The notes under the pieces: model-generated
What the model was told of the DNA's origin: nothing
Seen by the model: only the letters and a program-made list of their open reading frames with translations
Database searches by the model: none
Assembly: GCF_017348915.1 (NCBI RefSeq)
Contig: NZ_CP071383.1
Coordinates: 1,984,001-2,048,000, forward strand
Direction: 5' to 3'
DNA: 64,000 bases
Source of the DNA: Leclercia pneumoniae
GTDB taxonomy: Bacteria > Pseudomonadota > Gammaproteobacteria > Enterobacterales > Enterobacteriaceae
In this document: in pieces, positions 23,208 through 32,526 of the stretch
How the letters are laid out: every line of letters starts with the position of its first letter
How positions within the stretch are numbered: the stretch's first letter is position 1
Program-made: the position numbers and the translations under genes

Positions 23208-23239
23208 GGATACTGATGTGCCCTCAGGCACGCATGACC

Positions 23240-23557
23240 TTATGCAGCGGGCTGGGCAGCCGGTTTAGCCGCGTCGTGTTTTACCGCTTTCTTGTGATGT
23301 TTTTTTGCTGCCTGGGCTTTCTGTGCAACCGGCGCAGCTTCCTGTTTTTTCACCGCTTTTTTATGGTGTTTTTTCGCAGCCTGCGCTTTCTGCACTGCGG
23401 CTTTCTTGTGTTTTTTATGGTGCACAGTTTTTGCCGCTGGCGCCGCGCTGGTGGTTGCAGTGGCGGCAGGTGCCGCGGTGGTGGCAGCATCTGCAGCGAA
23501 CGCAGCAGAAGAGAGACCCATAGCAGCGGCAACAACCAGAGCTAATACTTTTTTCAT
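23240..23557 (-). CDS. asr: Acid shock protein Asr
   Basis: Periplasmic, intrinsically disordered, very basic acid-shock protein of 105 residues. The start at 23557 gives the signal peptide [20 protein letters not shown], identical to E. coli Asr; the frame upstream to 23584 is not used there. The mature part is Ala/Lys/His-rich with near-repeats ([15 protein letters not shown] twice), ending KPAAQPAA as in E. coli. In E. coli it is induced strongly at low pH through RstBA, and a perfect RstA-box match is found upstream. It acts as a chaperone-like or sequestering protein for periplasmic proteins at acid pH. Confidence 0.95.
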   Translation of the reverse strand: MKKVLALVVAAAMGLSSAAFAADAATTAAPAATATTSAAPAAKTVHHKKHKKAAVQKAQAAKKHHKKAVKKQEAAPVAQKAQAAKKHHKKAVKHDAAKPAAQPAA

Positions 23558-23660
23558 CGTTCTGTCCTCGAATTGGTTTTTCATTTAACCCCACTGCGGG
23601 GCCGTTGAAGAGACTATATCCCTGTAAATCCGAGGCTTCCGTGAGTGATTGGTATCGGCG

Positions 23661-23674
23661 TGTAACGATATGTA
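23661..23674 (-). promoter_or_regulatory. RstA box upstream of asr
   Basis: On the minus strand this reads TACATATCGTTACA, a perfect match to the published consensus TACATNTNGTTACA. It lies about 105 bases upstream of the asr start, consistent with RstA activation at low pH. Confidence 0.85.
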
Positions 23675-23694
23675 CAACCTGTGCGAGAAGCGCT

Positions 23695-23934
23695 TTATTC
23701 AGCGACCAGCCACATATCGGCCTCATCAAACATCTCTTCCAGCATGCGGTTCAGTTTTTCACGATCGCTTTTGCTGGCATCGCTGTTGAGACTGTTGGCC
23801 TGCATTGGCTTTACCTTAACTACCGCCTCCGGGAAGATGCGGTTAACCCGGCGGGTTAATTCATTAAGGATGATCTCTTGTGCGCCAGGCAGACCCGCCA
23901 CATTGCGCTTGTCGTAAATGAGTTCCACAAACAT
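23695..23934 (-). CDS. msgA: DinI/MsgA-like family protein
   Basis: Small cytoplasmic protein of 79 residues in the DinI family (DinI, ImpC, MsgA). It resembles Salmonella MsgA almost end to end (MFVELIYDKRNVAGLPGAQE at the start, EEMFDEADMWLVAE at the end). DinI modulates RecA filaments, while MsgA is a PhoP-regulated survival factor in Salmonella. The C-terminal helix is acidic, as in DinI, and could mimic DNA. It is upstream of asr on the same strand but with a separate promoter region. The gene name is by similarity. Confidence 0.8.
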   Translation of the reverse strand: MFVELIYDKRNVAGLPGAQEIILNELTRRVNRIFPEAVVKVKPMQANSLNSDASKSDREKLNRMLEEMFDEADMWLVAE

Positions 23935-24004
23935 CGGTTAATCCTTGCACTGTTTTTATATCCAGTATTTAAACTGGCGCAGTCAAAAATAGCAAGCGGG
24001 AAAT

Positions 24005-24025
24005 CGCCGGGCGGAGCGCCCGGCG
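24005..24025 (-). terminator. Hairpin after the M32 carboxypeptidase gene
   Basis: A 9-bp perfect stem, CGCCGGGCG / CGCCCGGCG, around GAG lies 8 bases past the stop of the upstream minus-strand gene. It is followed by a weak T-rich stretch, so terminator strength is uncertain. Confidence 0.5.
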
Positions 24026-24032
24026 CGAGAGG

Positions 24033-25517
24033 TCAGAGGTAACGTGAGGTGAGGTGCTGGCGGAAGTACGCACTATTCAGATCTTCGCCGGTGGCCTGCT
24101 GAATGAGCTGCGAGGTGCTGAAGCGACTCCCGTGCTGCCAAATATTCTGGCGTAGCCAGTCGAACAGGGCGCTGAAATCGCCTTCGGCGATGGCGCTGTC
24201 CAGTCCCGGCAGCGCGTTTCTGGCCGCATGGAAGAGCTGTGCGGCATACATCGCTCCCAGCGTATAAGACGGGAAGTAGCCAAAACCACCGTCGGTCCAG
24301 TGAATATCCTGCATACAGCCGTTACGGTAGTTATCTTTCGTCGATAATCCGAGCCAGGCCTGCATTTTTTCATCCCACAGGGCTGGAATATCGTCCACTT
24401 CGATATCGCCGTTAATCAGCGCACGCTCGATTTCGTAGCGCAGAACCACGTGTGCCGGGTAGCTCACTTCGTCCGCATCTACGCGGATATACCCCGGCTT
24501 AACGCGCTGGTTCCAGGCGATAAAGTTCTCTTCAGAAAACGCCGCCTGGCTGCCGAAACGTTGATGAACGGCAGGAAGCAGCTTTTTCAGAAAGGCGTTG
24601 CTGCGCCCGAGCTGCATCTCAAAAAACAGGCTTTGAGATTCATGAATGGCCGTCGAGCGCGCCAGCGCAACCGGCTGACCTTGCCAGGTGCGCGGCAGGT
24701 TCTGCTCGTAACGCGCGTGGCCGGTTTCATGCACCACGCCAAACAGGGCGCTGAGCAGATCCTCTTCGTCGTAGCGAGTCGTGATTCGCACATCTTCCGG
24801 TACGCCGCCGCAGAAGGGGTGCGCGCTTACGTCCAGGCGTCCGCCGTTAAAATCAAAGCCGAGCATCGTCATCGTCTCAAGCCCCAGCTCACGCTGAGTG
24901 GCAATCGGGAACGGCCCCTGAGGCGGCACGAACGACTGCTGGGCCTGCTTTTCGACAACCTGCGCCAGCAGTTGCGGCAGCCAGGATTTCAGATCAGCAA
25001 AGAGTACATCCAGCCGGGCGCTGGTCATGTCCGGTTCGAAAATATCCAGCAGCGCATCGTACGGGGTGCAGCCTTTCGCCTCCGCGCGCAGGCGGGCCTC
25101 TTCACGGCTGAGTTTGACCACCTCTTTCAGGTTGGCCGAAAAGCCTTGCCAGTCATTCGCGGGGCGCTGGGTACGCCAGGCATGTTCACATTTGCTGCCC
25201 GCCAGCGATTTCGCTTCGACCAGTGCTTCAGGCAGGAGAGACGCCTGCTGATAATGTCGCTGCATTTCTCGCAGGTTGGCCTGTTCGACGTCGTTCAAAT
25301 TCTCACTCTGAGCCGCATCCAGCCATTCGCCCACTTTTTTATCGGTGAGGATCTGGTGTTGCAACACGCTCAACTCTGCCAGGGCTTCGCCACGTGCCGC
25401 ACTCCCGCCTGGCGGCATCATGGTAAACATATCCCAACTGGCGATAGAGGAGAGGTGGGAGAAACGGGAGAGACGCTGGAAAGTGCGGGTGAGTTGTTGG
25501 TAGTTATTGTTTTCCAT
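24033..25517 (-). CDS. M32-family metallocarboxypeptidase (carboxypeptidase Taq type)
   Basis: Zinc carboxypeptidase of peptidase family M32 that removes C-terminal amino acids with broad specificity in the cytoplasm. The ATG at 25517 (MENNNYQQLTRTFQRL), preceded by GAGGT, gives 494 residues, the normal M32 length; the upstream frame from 25559 has no ribosome site. The zinc motif HETGHARYEQ is near residue 260. Other M32 blocks visible are DVRITTRYDEED, ARSTAIHESQSLFFE (the third zinc ligand region) and the IRVDADEVSYPAHVVLRYEIE segment. E. coli K-12 lacks it at this locus. Confidence 0.9.
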   Translation of the reverse strand: MENNNYQQLTRTFQRLSRFSHLSSIASWDMFTMMPPGGSAARGEALAELSVLQHQILTDKKVGEWLDAAQSENLNDVEQANLREMQRHYQQASLLPEALVEAKSLAGSKCEHAWRTQRPANDWQGFSANLKEVVKLSREEARLRAEAKGCTPYDALLDIFEPDMTSARLDVLFADLKSWLPQLLAQVVEKQAQQSFVPPQGPFPIATQRELGLETMTMLGFDFNGGRLDVSAHPFCGGVPEDVRITTRYDEEDLLSALFGVVHETGHARYEQNLPRTWQGQPVALARSTAIHESQSLFFEMQLGRSNAFLKKLLPAVHQRFGSQAAFSEENFIAWNQRVKPGYIRVDADEVSYPAHVVLRYEIERALINGDIEVDDIPALWDEKMQAWLGLSTKDNYRNGCMQDIHWTDGGFGYFPSYTLGAMYAAQLFHAARNALPGLDSAIAEGDFSALFDWLRQNIWQHGSRFSTSQLIQQATGEDLNSAYFRQHLTSRYL

Positions 25518-25590
25518 TAAGACCTCGTGTCTGAACAAGCCAATGCCCCACGTTAGCATCAGGCTGGCGTAAACACGAGGCCGGGTTTAT

Positions 25591-26844
25591 TTAATGCAGC
25601 CGTTTATGCAGGCTGGCCCCCACCAACAGCGCGGCACAGAGCATCAGCGCGATAAAAGCCCCTACGCCGTTCCAGCCGTAGTGGTGCCAGAACACGCCCC
25701 CCAGCGTCCCGGCAAGACTGGATCCGAGATAGTAGCTGAAAAGGTAGAGAGAAGAGGCCTGGCCTTTTGCGCGGCGAGCACGGGGGCCAATCCAGCTACT
25801 GGCCACCGAATGGGCAGCAAAGAAGCCCGCCGAGAAGAGCAGCATCCCGGCAAAAATCACCCACAGTGGAGAGAATAGTGTCAGCAGAAGTCCGCTCAAC
25901 ATTATTCCCGTCGAGGCCACCATGACCGGGCCGCGGCCATAGCGGGCCGTCATGGCGCCCGCTTTCGGCGAACTCCAGGTGCCGGTCAGGTAAGCCACCG
26001 ACAGCAGGCCCACCAGCGCCTGGCTCAGATGCCAGGGGGAGAGCATCAACCGGTAACCGATGTAGTTAAAGAGGGTCACAAAGGCGCCCATCAGCAAAAA
26101 GCCCATCAGGAACAGGCGCGGGAGCCCTTTATCCCGCCAGTGGAGGCGAAAGTTGATAAACAGCGTTTTCGGACGCAGCGAAGTGGGGCGGAAATGGCGT
26201 GATGCCGGCAATATACGCCAGAACATCAGCGCTGCGGCCAGCGCAAAACAGCCAATAGCCGCCAGCGCGATCCGCCAGCTAAAGAAGTCGGTAAACACGC
26301 CGCTTAGCAGGCGTCCGCTCATGCCGCCAATCGAGTTTCCGCTGATATAGAGCCCCATCGAAAATGCAACAAAACTGGGGTGGATCTCCTCGCTAAGATA
26401 GGTCATCCCTACTGCTGCTACGCCGCTCAGCGATAAGCCTATCAGCGCGCGCATCAGCAAAATACCGTGCCAGCTGGTCATCAAAGTCGATAGCAGGGTA
26501 CAGATCGAAGCCAACAGCAGGGCGGTAACCATCACCGGTTTACGCCCTATGGCATCGGAGAGCGGGCCGGTAAAGAGCAGTCCAATAGCCAGCATGCCGG
26601 TGGAAATCGAAAGGGAGATACTGCTGCTGGCTGGTGAAACGCCAAACTCGCTGGAGAGTACCGGCAATATCGGCTGTACGCAGTAGAGCAGGGCAAAGGT
26701 CGCCAGTCCGGCGGAAAAGAGCGCGAGGGTGACGCGCATAAATTGCGGCGTACCGCGCTTTATGAATTGTACCGGCAGCGGTCGGGCGGGTTTGTCGTCG
26801 ATCTCGCTTGCCGGCGCGATATCGGCGGTAGTTGTACGGCTCAC
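25591..26844 (-). CDS. ynfM: MFS transporter YnfM
   Basis: Major facilitator superfamily inner-membrane transporter of 417 residues, the same as E. coli YnfM, when started at the GTG at 26844 (preceded by GGAAACAGA). About 12 membrane helices are visible. The loop 2-3 motif GPLSDAIGRKPVMVTALLLA is intact. E. coli YnfM has been linked to arabinose or other efflux, but its substrate is not firm. The LysR regulator ynfL diverges from it with a 121-base gap, so it is the likely target of YnfL. Confidence 0.92.
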   Translation of the reverse strand: MSRTTTADIAPASEIDDKPARPLPVQFIKRGTPQFMRVTLALFSAGLATFALLYCVQPILPVLSSEFGVSPASSSISLSISTGMLAIGLLFTGPLSDAIGRKPVMVTALLLASICTLLSTLMTSWHGILLMRALIGLSLSGVAAVGMTYLSEEIHPSFVAFSMGLYISGNSIGGMSGRLLSGVFTDFFSWRIALAAIGCFALAAALMFWRILPASRHFRPTSLRPKTLFINFRLHWRDKGLPRLFLMGFLLMGAFVTLFNYIGYRLMLSPWHLSQALVGLLSVAYLTGTWSSPKAGAMTARYGRGPVMVASTGIMLSGLLLTLFSPLWVIFAGMLLFSAGFFAAHSVASSWIGPRARRAKGQASSLYLFSYYLGSSLAGTLGGVFWHHYGWNGVGAFIALMLCAALLVGASLHKRLH

Positions 26845-26965
26845 TCTGTTTCCTTGGTTTAGGTTTCCGTGACGATGGGTAATGGGTATGACCACAATGA
26901 TCAGGGTAGGAAATTGTAAATATTCTGTCTAATATATTAATAATCTCAAATGATACTTTAAATAT

Positions 26966-27865
26966 ATGAATATTGAGCTGCGACATTTGCGCTACTTTAT
27001 TGCCGTAGCTGAAGAGCTGCACTTTGGCCGCGCGGCGGCCAGGCTCAACATCTCGCAACCCCCGCTGAGTCAACAAATTCAAATACTCGAGCAGCAGGTC
27101 GGGGCGCGACTGCTGGCGCGAACCAACCGAAGCGTTGCGCTTACGGCGGCGGGTAAACAGTTTCTTGCCGACAGCCGCCAGATCCTCGGTACCGTAGACG
27201 AGGCCGCCGCCCGTGCGGCACGGCTTCACCTGGGTGAAACCGGAGAGTTGCGCATCGGTTTTACCTCTTCCGCCCCCTTTATCACGGCCGTCTCGACGAC
27301 GTTGTCATCGTTTCGCCGTCACTATCCCGACGTGCATATTCAGACGCGAGAGATTAACACCCGTGAGCAGATCGCTCCCCTGAACGAAGGGTCGCTGGAT
27401 CTGGGGTTAATGCGCAACACCCAACTCCCGGAAAGCCTGGACTGGCAACCTATTCTGCGAGAACCCCTGATGGCGATGATCCCCAAAGATCATCCGTTAG
27501 CGGCAAAGCCGACGGTGACGCTGGCCGAGCTGGCGCGAGAGCCGTTTGTCTTTTTTGATCCGCATGTGGGCACCGGGCTTTATGACGATATTCTCGGGAT
27601 AATGCGCCGTTATGGGCTGGCGCCAGTGATGGCCCAGGAGGTGGGTGAAGCGATGACGATTATTGGGCTGGTGGCGGCCGGGCTGGGGGTATCTATTCTG
27701 CCCGCCTCGTTTAAGCGGGTGCAACTCAACGAAATGCGCTGGGTCCCCCTTGCCGAACCGGATGCCGTTTCCGAAATGTGGCTGGTCTGGCCCAGGCACC
27801 ACGAACTGAGCGCAGCGGCACAGCGTTTCAAAACGCAGCTGATTACTGCCGCGCCGGGGCGCTAA
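26966..27865 (+). CDS. ynfL: LysR-type regulator YnfL
   Basis: LysR-family regulator of 299 residues (E. coli YnfL 297). The N-terminal helix-turn-helix reads EELHFGRAAARLNISQPPLS then QQIQILEQQVG. The effector domain follows with the typical LRIGFTSSAPF strand near residue 93. Divergent from ynfM, it probably regulates that exporter. The target signal is unknown. Confidence 0.92.
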   Translation: MNIELRHLRYFIAVAEELHFGRAAARLNISQPPLSQQIQILEQQVGARLLARTNRSVALTAAGKQFLADSRQILGTVDEAAARAARLHLGETGELRIGFTSSAPFITAVSTTLSSFRRHYPDVHIQTREINTREQIAPLNEGSLDLGLMRNTQLPESLDWQPILREPLMAMIPKDHPLAAKPTVTLAELAREPFVFFDPHVGTGLYDDILGIMRRYGLAPVMAQEVGEAMTIIGLVAAGLGVSILPASFKRVQLNEMRWVPLAEPDAVSEMWLVWPRHHELSAAAQRFKTQLITAAPGR

Positions 27866-27959
27866 AATCGCCAAAACAGGGTTAAAAACGTGCGGTTAAT
27901 CACAAGGCTACGTAAATATTTGACGACCGACGGTGAAGTGTTTCACCATAGCCGAAAGT

Positions 27960-27981
27960 TTATTTCGAAGCGCGAAAATAA
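27960..27981 (+). promoter_or_regulatory. Mlc operator-like palindrome before mlc
   Basis: An imperfect palindrome with TTATTTCG on the left and CGAAAATAA on the right ends 11 bases before the mlc start. Mlc sites are of this TTATTT...AAAATAA type, and E. coli mlc is autoregulated. Confidence 0.65.
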
Positions 27982-27992
27982 GGGAGTACGTG

Positions 27993-29213
27993 GTGGTTGC
28001 TGATAGTCAGCCTGGGCATATTGATCAGATCAAACAGACCAATGCAGGAGCAGTATATCGCCTGATTGATCAGCTTGGTCCGGTTTCGCGTATTGACCTC
28101 TCCCGTCTTGCTCAACTGGCCCCCGCCAGTATTACAAAAATTGTCCGCGAAATGCTCGAAGCGCACCTGGTGCAAGAGACTGAGATTCAGGAGCCGGGCA
28201 GCCGTGGTCGTCCGGCAGTGGGGCTGGTGGTAGAAACCGAAGCCTGGCACTACCTGTCGCTGCGTATCAGCCGCGGTGAGATTATGCTCGCCCTGCGGGA
28301 TCTCAGCAGTAAGTTAGTGGTAGAAGACCGCTTGCCGTTACCTCTCACAGCGGCGCAGCCGCTGCTGCAGCGCATTACTGCGCTTATCGATCAGTTCTTT
28401 ATCAATCATCAGCAAAAACTGGAACGCCTGACCGCTATCGCTATCACGCTGCCAGGCATTATTGATACCGAAAACGGCGTTGTCCACCGCATGCCTTTTT
28501 ACGAGGATGTGAAAGAGATGGCCCTGGGCGAAGTGCTGGAGAAGCATACCGGCGTGCCGGTGTACATCCAGCATGATATCAGCGCCTGGACCATGGCCGA
28601 AGCCCTGTTTGGCGCATCACGCGGGGCGCGGGACGTTATTCAGGTGGTCATCGATCATAACGTCGGCGCCGGCGTCATTACCGATGGTCGTCTCCTGCAT
28701 GCGGGCAGCAGCAGCCTGGTCGAGATTGGTCATACTCAGGTCGATCCCTATGGTAAACGCTGTTATTGCGGTAACCACGGCTGCCTGGAGACCATCGCCA
28801 GTATCGAAAGTATTATGGAGCTGGCCCAACTGCGCCTGAGCCAGTCAATGAGCTCAATGCTGCACGGCCAGCCACTCACCGTCGAGTCGCTCTGTGCCGC
28901 CGCGCAGCAGGGCGATTTGCTGGCGAAAGATATTATTACCGGGGTGGGTAATAACGTTGGGCGCATTCTCGCCATTATGGTTAATCTGTTCAACCCGCAA
29001 AAAATTCTGATTGGCTCTCCCCTGAGCCAGGCGCACGATGTCCTCTTCTCGGCTATTGCCGACTGCATCCGCCAGCAATCCTTGCCCGCCTACAGCAAAC
29101 ACATTGCCGTTGAAAGCACCCAGTTCACTAATCAGGGCACCATGGCCGGAGCGGCGCTGGTCAAAGATGCGATGTATAACGGCTCCTTACTGATTCGCTT
29201 ACTCCAGGGTTAA
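27993..29213 (+). CDS. mlc: Glucose-regulon repressor Mlc
   Basis: ROK-family repressor of 406 residues that controls ptsG, ptsHI, manXYZ, malT and itself; glucose transport draws it to EIIB(Glc) at the membrane and relieves repression. The start is a GTG at 27993 after GGGAG, giving the E. coli length. It shows the winged helix-turn-helix (SRIDLSRLAQLAPASITKIV), the ROK sugar-kinase-like fold with IVHRMPFYEDV-type loop, and the zinc/ROK motif CGNHGCLETIAS (Cys-rich, near residue 257). The operator-like palindrome immediately upstream suggests autorepression. Confidence 0.96.
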   Translation: MVADSQPGHIDQIKQTNAGAVYRLIDQLGPVSRIDLSRLAQLAPASITKIVREMLEAHLVQETEIQEPGSRGRPAVGLVVETEAWHYLSLRISRGEIMLALRDLSSKLVVEDRLPLPLTAAQPLLQRITALIDQFFINHQQKLERLTAIAITLPGIIDTENGVVHRMPFYEDVKEMALGEVLEKHTGVPVYIQHDISAWTMAEALFGASRGARDVIQVVIDHNVGAGVITDGRLLHAGSSSLVEIGHTQVDPYGKRCYCGNHGCLETIASIESIMELAQLRLSQSMSSMLHGQPLTVESLCAAAQQGDLLAKDIITGVGNNVGRILAIMVNLFNPQKILIGSPLSQAHDVLFSAIADCIRQQSLPAYSKHIAVESTQFTNQGTMAGAALVKDAMYNGSLLIRLLQG

Positions 29214-29339
29214 TTGATTTCCGATAGAGTTACCAAATATTGCGCTATCTCAAGCCGATGATATCACGCATACCTTAGACTTCCTCCACTGAATTATTTC
29301 GTTGGTTTATATTTTCACGGCATAACGGTGGAGTAAGTG

Positions 29340-30035
29340 ATGCTTAAGCGTTTCTTTGTTACGGGTACGGATACCTCTGTCGGCAAAACAGTGGTCTCCC
29401 GCGCCTTACTGCAGGCCCTGGCTGCGAGCGGTAAGTGCGTGGCAGGATACAAGCCAGTCGCAAAAGGCAGTAAAGAGACGCCAGAAGGATTGCGTAATAA
29501 AGACGCGCTGGTGCTGCAAAGCGTCTCTTCCCTGGCGCTGCCCTATGAGGCGATTAACCCTATTGCCCTCAGCGAAGATGAGAGCAGCGTAGCGCACAGC
29601 GGGCGTGTCGATTACACCTTGCTGTCGAACGGCCTGGCGAACTTAAGTGACAAGGTCGATCACGTGGTGGTTGAAGGCACTGGCGGCTGGCGGAGTCTGA
29701 TGAACGACCTGCGTCCGCTCTCTGAATGGGTGGTCCAGGAGCAACTGCCGGTACTGATGGTGGTGGGTATTCAGGAGGGTTGCATTAACCATGCCCTTCT
29801 TACCGCCCAGGCTATCGCCAACGACGGTCTGCCGCTGGTGGGCTGGGTGGCGAACCGCATCAATCCGGGGCTGGCCCATTACGCCGAAATCATCGAGGTG
29901 CTGAGCAAAAAACTGCCGGGCCCTCTGGTGGGCGAGTTGCCTTACCTGCCACGGGCAGAGCAGCGAGAGCTATCGCAATATATCGATCTAACCATGTTCG
30001 GCCGCGCGCTGGCCGTAGATCGCGTTCTGGCGTAA
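29340..30035 (+). CDS. bioD2: Dethiobiotin synthetase-like protein BioD2 (YnfK)
   Basis: Second dethiobiotin synthetase of enterobacteria, 231 residues as in E. coli YnfK. BioD makes dethiobiotin from 7,8-diaminopelargonate, CO2 and ATP. The P-loop [20 protein letters not shown] is at the N-terminus, with [10 protein letters not shown] near residue 115 (DTBS walker-like motif) and [10 protein letters not shown] later. The ATG at 29340 is chosen over a GTG one codon upstream. Its 3' end overlaps the convergent clcB gene by 48 bases. The in vivo role of BioD2 beside the main BioD is unclear. Confidence 0.92.
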   Translation: MLKRFFVTGTDTSVGKTVVSRALLQALAASGKCVAGYKPVAKGSKETPEGLRNKDALVLQSVSSLALPYEAINPIALSEDESSVAHSGRVDYTLLSNGLANLSDKVDHVVVEGTGGWRSLMNDLRPLSEWVVQEQLPVLMVVGIQEGCINHALLTAQAIANDGLPLVGWVANRINPGLAHYAEIIEVLSKKLPGPLVGELPYLPRAEQRELSQYIDLTMFGRALAVDRVLA

Positions 30036-31244
30036 GGTTCGCGACAGTACCGACGCCAGCACGCAGGCAATCAGTAAGCCGGGCAGCAGCGCATACTGCC
30101 CGGTCATTTCACAGACCATCAACGTCGCCATAATCGGCGCATGGGTGGTGGCCGCCAGCAGCGTGGCCATCCCCGTTAACCCCAGCAATATCGCCATCTC
30201 CGGCTGCGAGATCGCTACGCCGGCTATCCGGGCGAAGACCATTCCCAGCGCCATACCGATAAACAGCGTCGGTGTAAATACTCCACCGGGGGCGCCTGAA
30301 CCGCTACTGGCTAATACCGCCAGCAATTTGCAGATCAACACGCCGCCTACGACCGCAAGCAGCGGCGGGGCCAGCAGATCCGCCTGAACCACGCTGTAGC
30401 CGTTGCCCCAGACCCGGGGCGTTAACAGCGACAGTAACCCGACAATCAATCCGCCCAGCGCCAACTGCAGCGGGGGAGAGAGCTTTAGCCGCACGAAGAG
30501 GGCGTGGCTTTGGTCCATCAACCACATTAAGAGGGGGCCGCCAAGCCCTGCCAGCAGCCCCATGGCGATCATCAGCACATAATCGACGCCGTCGGGTAAG
30601 CCGCTCAGGTGCACCTGATACAGCTGCGTCACGCCCGGGCTGAGAAGCTGAGTGGTCAAAAGCGCCACCACAGCGGCAACCACCACCGGGCCGAGCGAGG
30701 CGAGCATCAGGGTGCCAAACAGGATTTCGGCGATAAATAAACTGCCTGCCAGTGGAGCATGATAAGCGCTGGCCATACCGGCTGCCGCACCGCAGGCTAT
30801 CCACAGTTTCCACTCGCGCTGTGGGGTAAAGCGCCTGGCAAACAACGAGGCCGCCAGCGCCGCCAGCAGGATCATTGCCCCTTCGCGGCCAATGGCGCTG
30901 CCGCTCGCCACCACCAGCAACGAGGCGAGGGATTTCACCAGACTGCCAGGATAATCGAACTGCCCGTCACCGGTTTCAATCGCCTCCATATAGTCGGTGG
31001 GGGCATGCGGGCGCTGGTGCGTATAGCGTTGCCAGCCCCACAGCAGCAGACCCGCCGCCAGTCCCCCGAGCGCCGGGGTGATGGCGCGCCGCCAGGGGGC
31101 CAGACTGGCGGCCGCGTTCACCAGGCTACCGCTGTCATTACTTAAAAATGCCACTTCGAGCAGGTACATCGCATGGCGAAAGACGGCCACGGCCAGTGCC
31201 GCCAGCACGCCCGTCAGGGTGGCAATCAGTAACCGACGAAACAT
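29988..31244 (-). CDS. clcB: Voltage-gated ClC-type chloride channel/antiporter ClcB
   Basis: ClC-family chloride protein of 418 residues, as in E. coli ClcB, when started at [20 protein letters not shown] (31244). An ATG at 31280 would add 12 residues and cannot be excluded. Selectivity-filter motifs are visible: [15 protein letters not shown] (GREGP-like), [16 protein letters not shown] and the LAGSLFIAE segment. ClC proteins support extreme acid resistance by exchanging Cl- for H+. The gene is convergent with bioD2 and shares its last 48 bases with it. Confidence 0.92.
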   Translation of the reverse strand: MFRRLLIATLTGVLAALAVAVFRHAMYLLEVAFLSNDSGSLVNAAASLAPWRRAITPALGGLAAGLLLWGWQRYTHQRPHAPTDYMEAIETGDGQFDYPGSLVKSLASLLVVASGSAIGREGAMILLAALAASLFARRFTPQREWKLWIACGAAAGMASAYHAPLAGSLFIAEILFGTLMLASLGPVVVAAVVALLTTQLLSPGVTQLYQVHLSGLPDGVDYVLMIAMGLLAGLGGPLLMWLMDQSHALFVRLKLSPPLQLALGGLIVGLLSLLTPRVWGNGYSVVQADLLAPPLLAVVGGVLICKLLAVLASSGSGAPGGVFTPTLFIGMALGMVFARIAGVAISQPEMAILLGLTGMATLLAATTHAPIMATLMVCEMTGQYALLPGLLIACVLASVLSRTLRQNAIYGQRAAEHG

Positions 31245-31348
31245 CGCCCGGATATCGGGATAAGCATGAAGACGCTGCATAGCTCGGCAATAGAAGAGGA
31301 ATAGTGGGGTAATTGTGAGGGAAAATCGACGGTCAGGAAAGCCGTATT

Positions 31349-31370
31349 CGGCCCGACAGAAGCCGGGCCG
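31349..31370 (-). terminator. Possible terminator hairpin after osmV
   Basis: CGGCCCG (31349-31355) pairs with CGGGCCG (31364-31370), 8 bases past the osmV stop. No clear T-run follows, so this is a weak call. Confidence 0.4.
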
Positions 31371-31377
31371 GATGGGA

Positions 31378-32526
31378 TTAAGTGTCGCTATGAATATTCA
31401 GCGCCCGGCGGGTACGACCGGAGCTGAGGTATTCGGCAATATAGTCCTGGGAAATTTCGCCGTTATAGCGTCCCTCTTCATCGACGATGGGCATCCAGCT
31501 GGTATTGCTCTCGTAAAGGCGCGACAGAACAACGCGTAGGTTGTCCTCGGCTTTGCCGGTGATGCGGAACGGATGGATAATATCGCCACAGGCCCCCGTA
31601 GCATTTCGGGCTTCCCGACGCTTAACAAATCCAAGCGGCTTGCCCTGACCATCGACCACGGTGACGGCGCGAATATCGTTATCGTCCATGAGCGCGAAGG
31701 CTTCCATTAAAGCCGTATCCGGGCGCACGGTAAGGGTCGGCTGTTGGTCGGTGACATCACCCGCTGATACCAGCAGCAGACGCTTCAGGGTGCGGTCCTG
31801 GCCGACAAAAGAGCCGACAAAGTCGTTCGCCGGTTTTGCCAACAGCTCGTCAGGGCTGGCGCACTGTACAATACGCCCCTGGCGGAAGACGGCAATACGA
31901 TCCCCCAGCTTGAGCGCTTCGTCGATGTCGTGGCTCACCAGCATCACCGTCTTTTTCAGCTTACGCTGCATCTCCAGGAACTGATTCTGAATCACTTCGC
32001 GGTTGATGGGGTCGACGGCGCCGAAGGGCTCATCCATCAACAGTACCGGCGGATCCGCCGCCAGGGCGCGAATCACGCCGATACGCTGCTGCTGACCGCC
32101 GGACATTTCGCGCGGATAGCGGTTTAGGAACTTGTGCGGATCCATCGCCACCATGTCCATCAACTCTGTAGCGCGTTCTTTACAACGTTTCTTGTCCCAG
32201 CCCAGCATGCGGGGGACCACGGTGATGTTCTCTTCGATGGTCATATTCGGGAAAAGACCGATCTGCTGAATCACATACCCGATGCTACGACGCAGGGTTA
32301 CGGTATCCATGCCGGTGGTATCTTCACCGTTAATCAAAATTTTGCCGCTGCTGGGGGCAATCAAGCGGTTGATCATCTTCAGCGTAGTGGTTTTACCGCA
32401 GCCGGAAGGGCCCAGCAGCACACACATTTCGCCCTCGGGCACGTTCAGATTAACGTTATCTACCGCTTTCACGCCCTGACCATTTTTCTGGGCAAATTGT
32501 TTGGTGAGGTTTTCCAGTTTTATCAT
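31378..32526 (-). CDS. osmV: Osmoprotectant ABC transporter ATP-binding protein (OsmV)
   Basis: ATPase subunit of an OsmU/OpuC-type glycine betaine/choline-O-sulfate importer. The start [11 protein letters not shown] at 32526 forms a TAATG overlap with the upstream permease; a longer frame is not supported. The product is 382 residues, with Walker [11 protein letters not shown] near residue 40, signature motif [16 protein letters not shown], Walker [16 protein letters not shown] and the His-loop VSHDIDEA. Two C-terminal CBS domains follow (about 250-375), as in OpuA/OpuC ATPases that sense ionic strength. Salmonella OsmV (STM1491) occupies the same locus. Confidence 0.9.
   Translation of the reverse strand: MIKLENLTKQFAQKNGQGVKAVDNVNLNVPEGEMCVLLGPSGCGKTTTLKMINRLIAPSSGKILINGEDTTGMDTVTLRRSIGYVIQQIGLFPNMTIEENITVVPRMLGWDKKRCKERATELMDMVAMDPHKFLNRYPREMSGGQQQRIGVIRALAADPPVLLMDEPFGAVDPINREVIQNQFLEMQRKLKKTVMLVSHDIDEALKLGDRIAVFRQGRIVQCASPDELLAKPANDFVGSFVGQDRTLKRLLLVSAGDVTDQQPTLTVRPDTALMEAFALMDDNDIRAVTVVDGQGKPLGFVKRREARNATGACGDIIHPFRITGKAEDNLRVVLSRLYESNTSWMPIVDEEGRYNGEISQDYIAEYLSSGRTRRALNIHSDT

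Noticed and set aside
23240..23557. Short tandem repeats inside asr as a possible CRISPR or satellite array
   Set aside because: They encode Ala/Lys/His repeats in frame and are typical of Asr; spacing is irregular and there are no spacers.
24450..25520. Long plus-strand open frame of 356 codons
   Set aside because: It lies opposite the M32 carboxypeptidase gene; no ribosome site or family resemblance, whereas the minus-strand frame has all M32 motifs.
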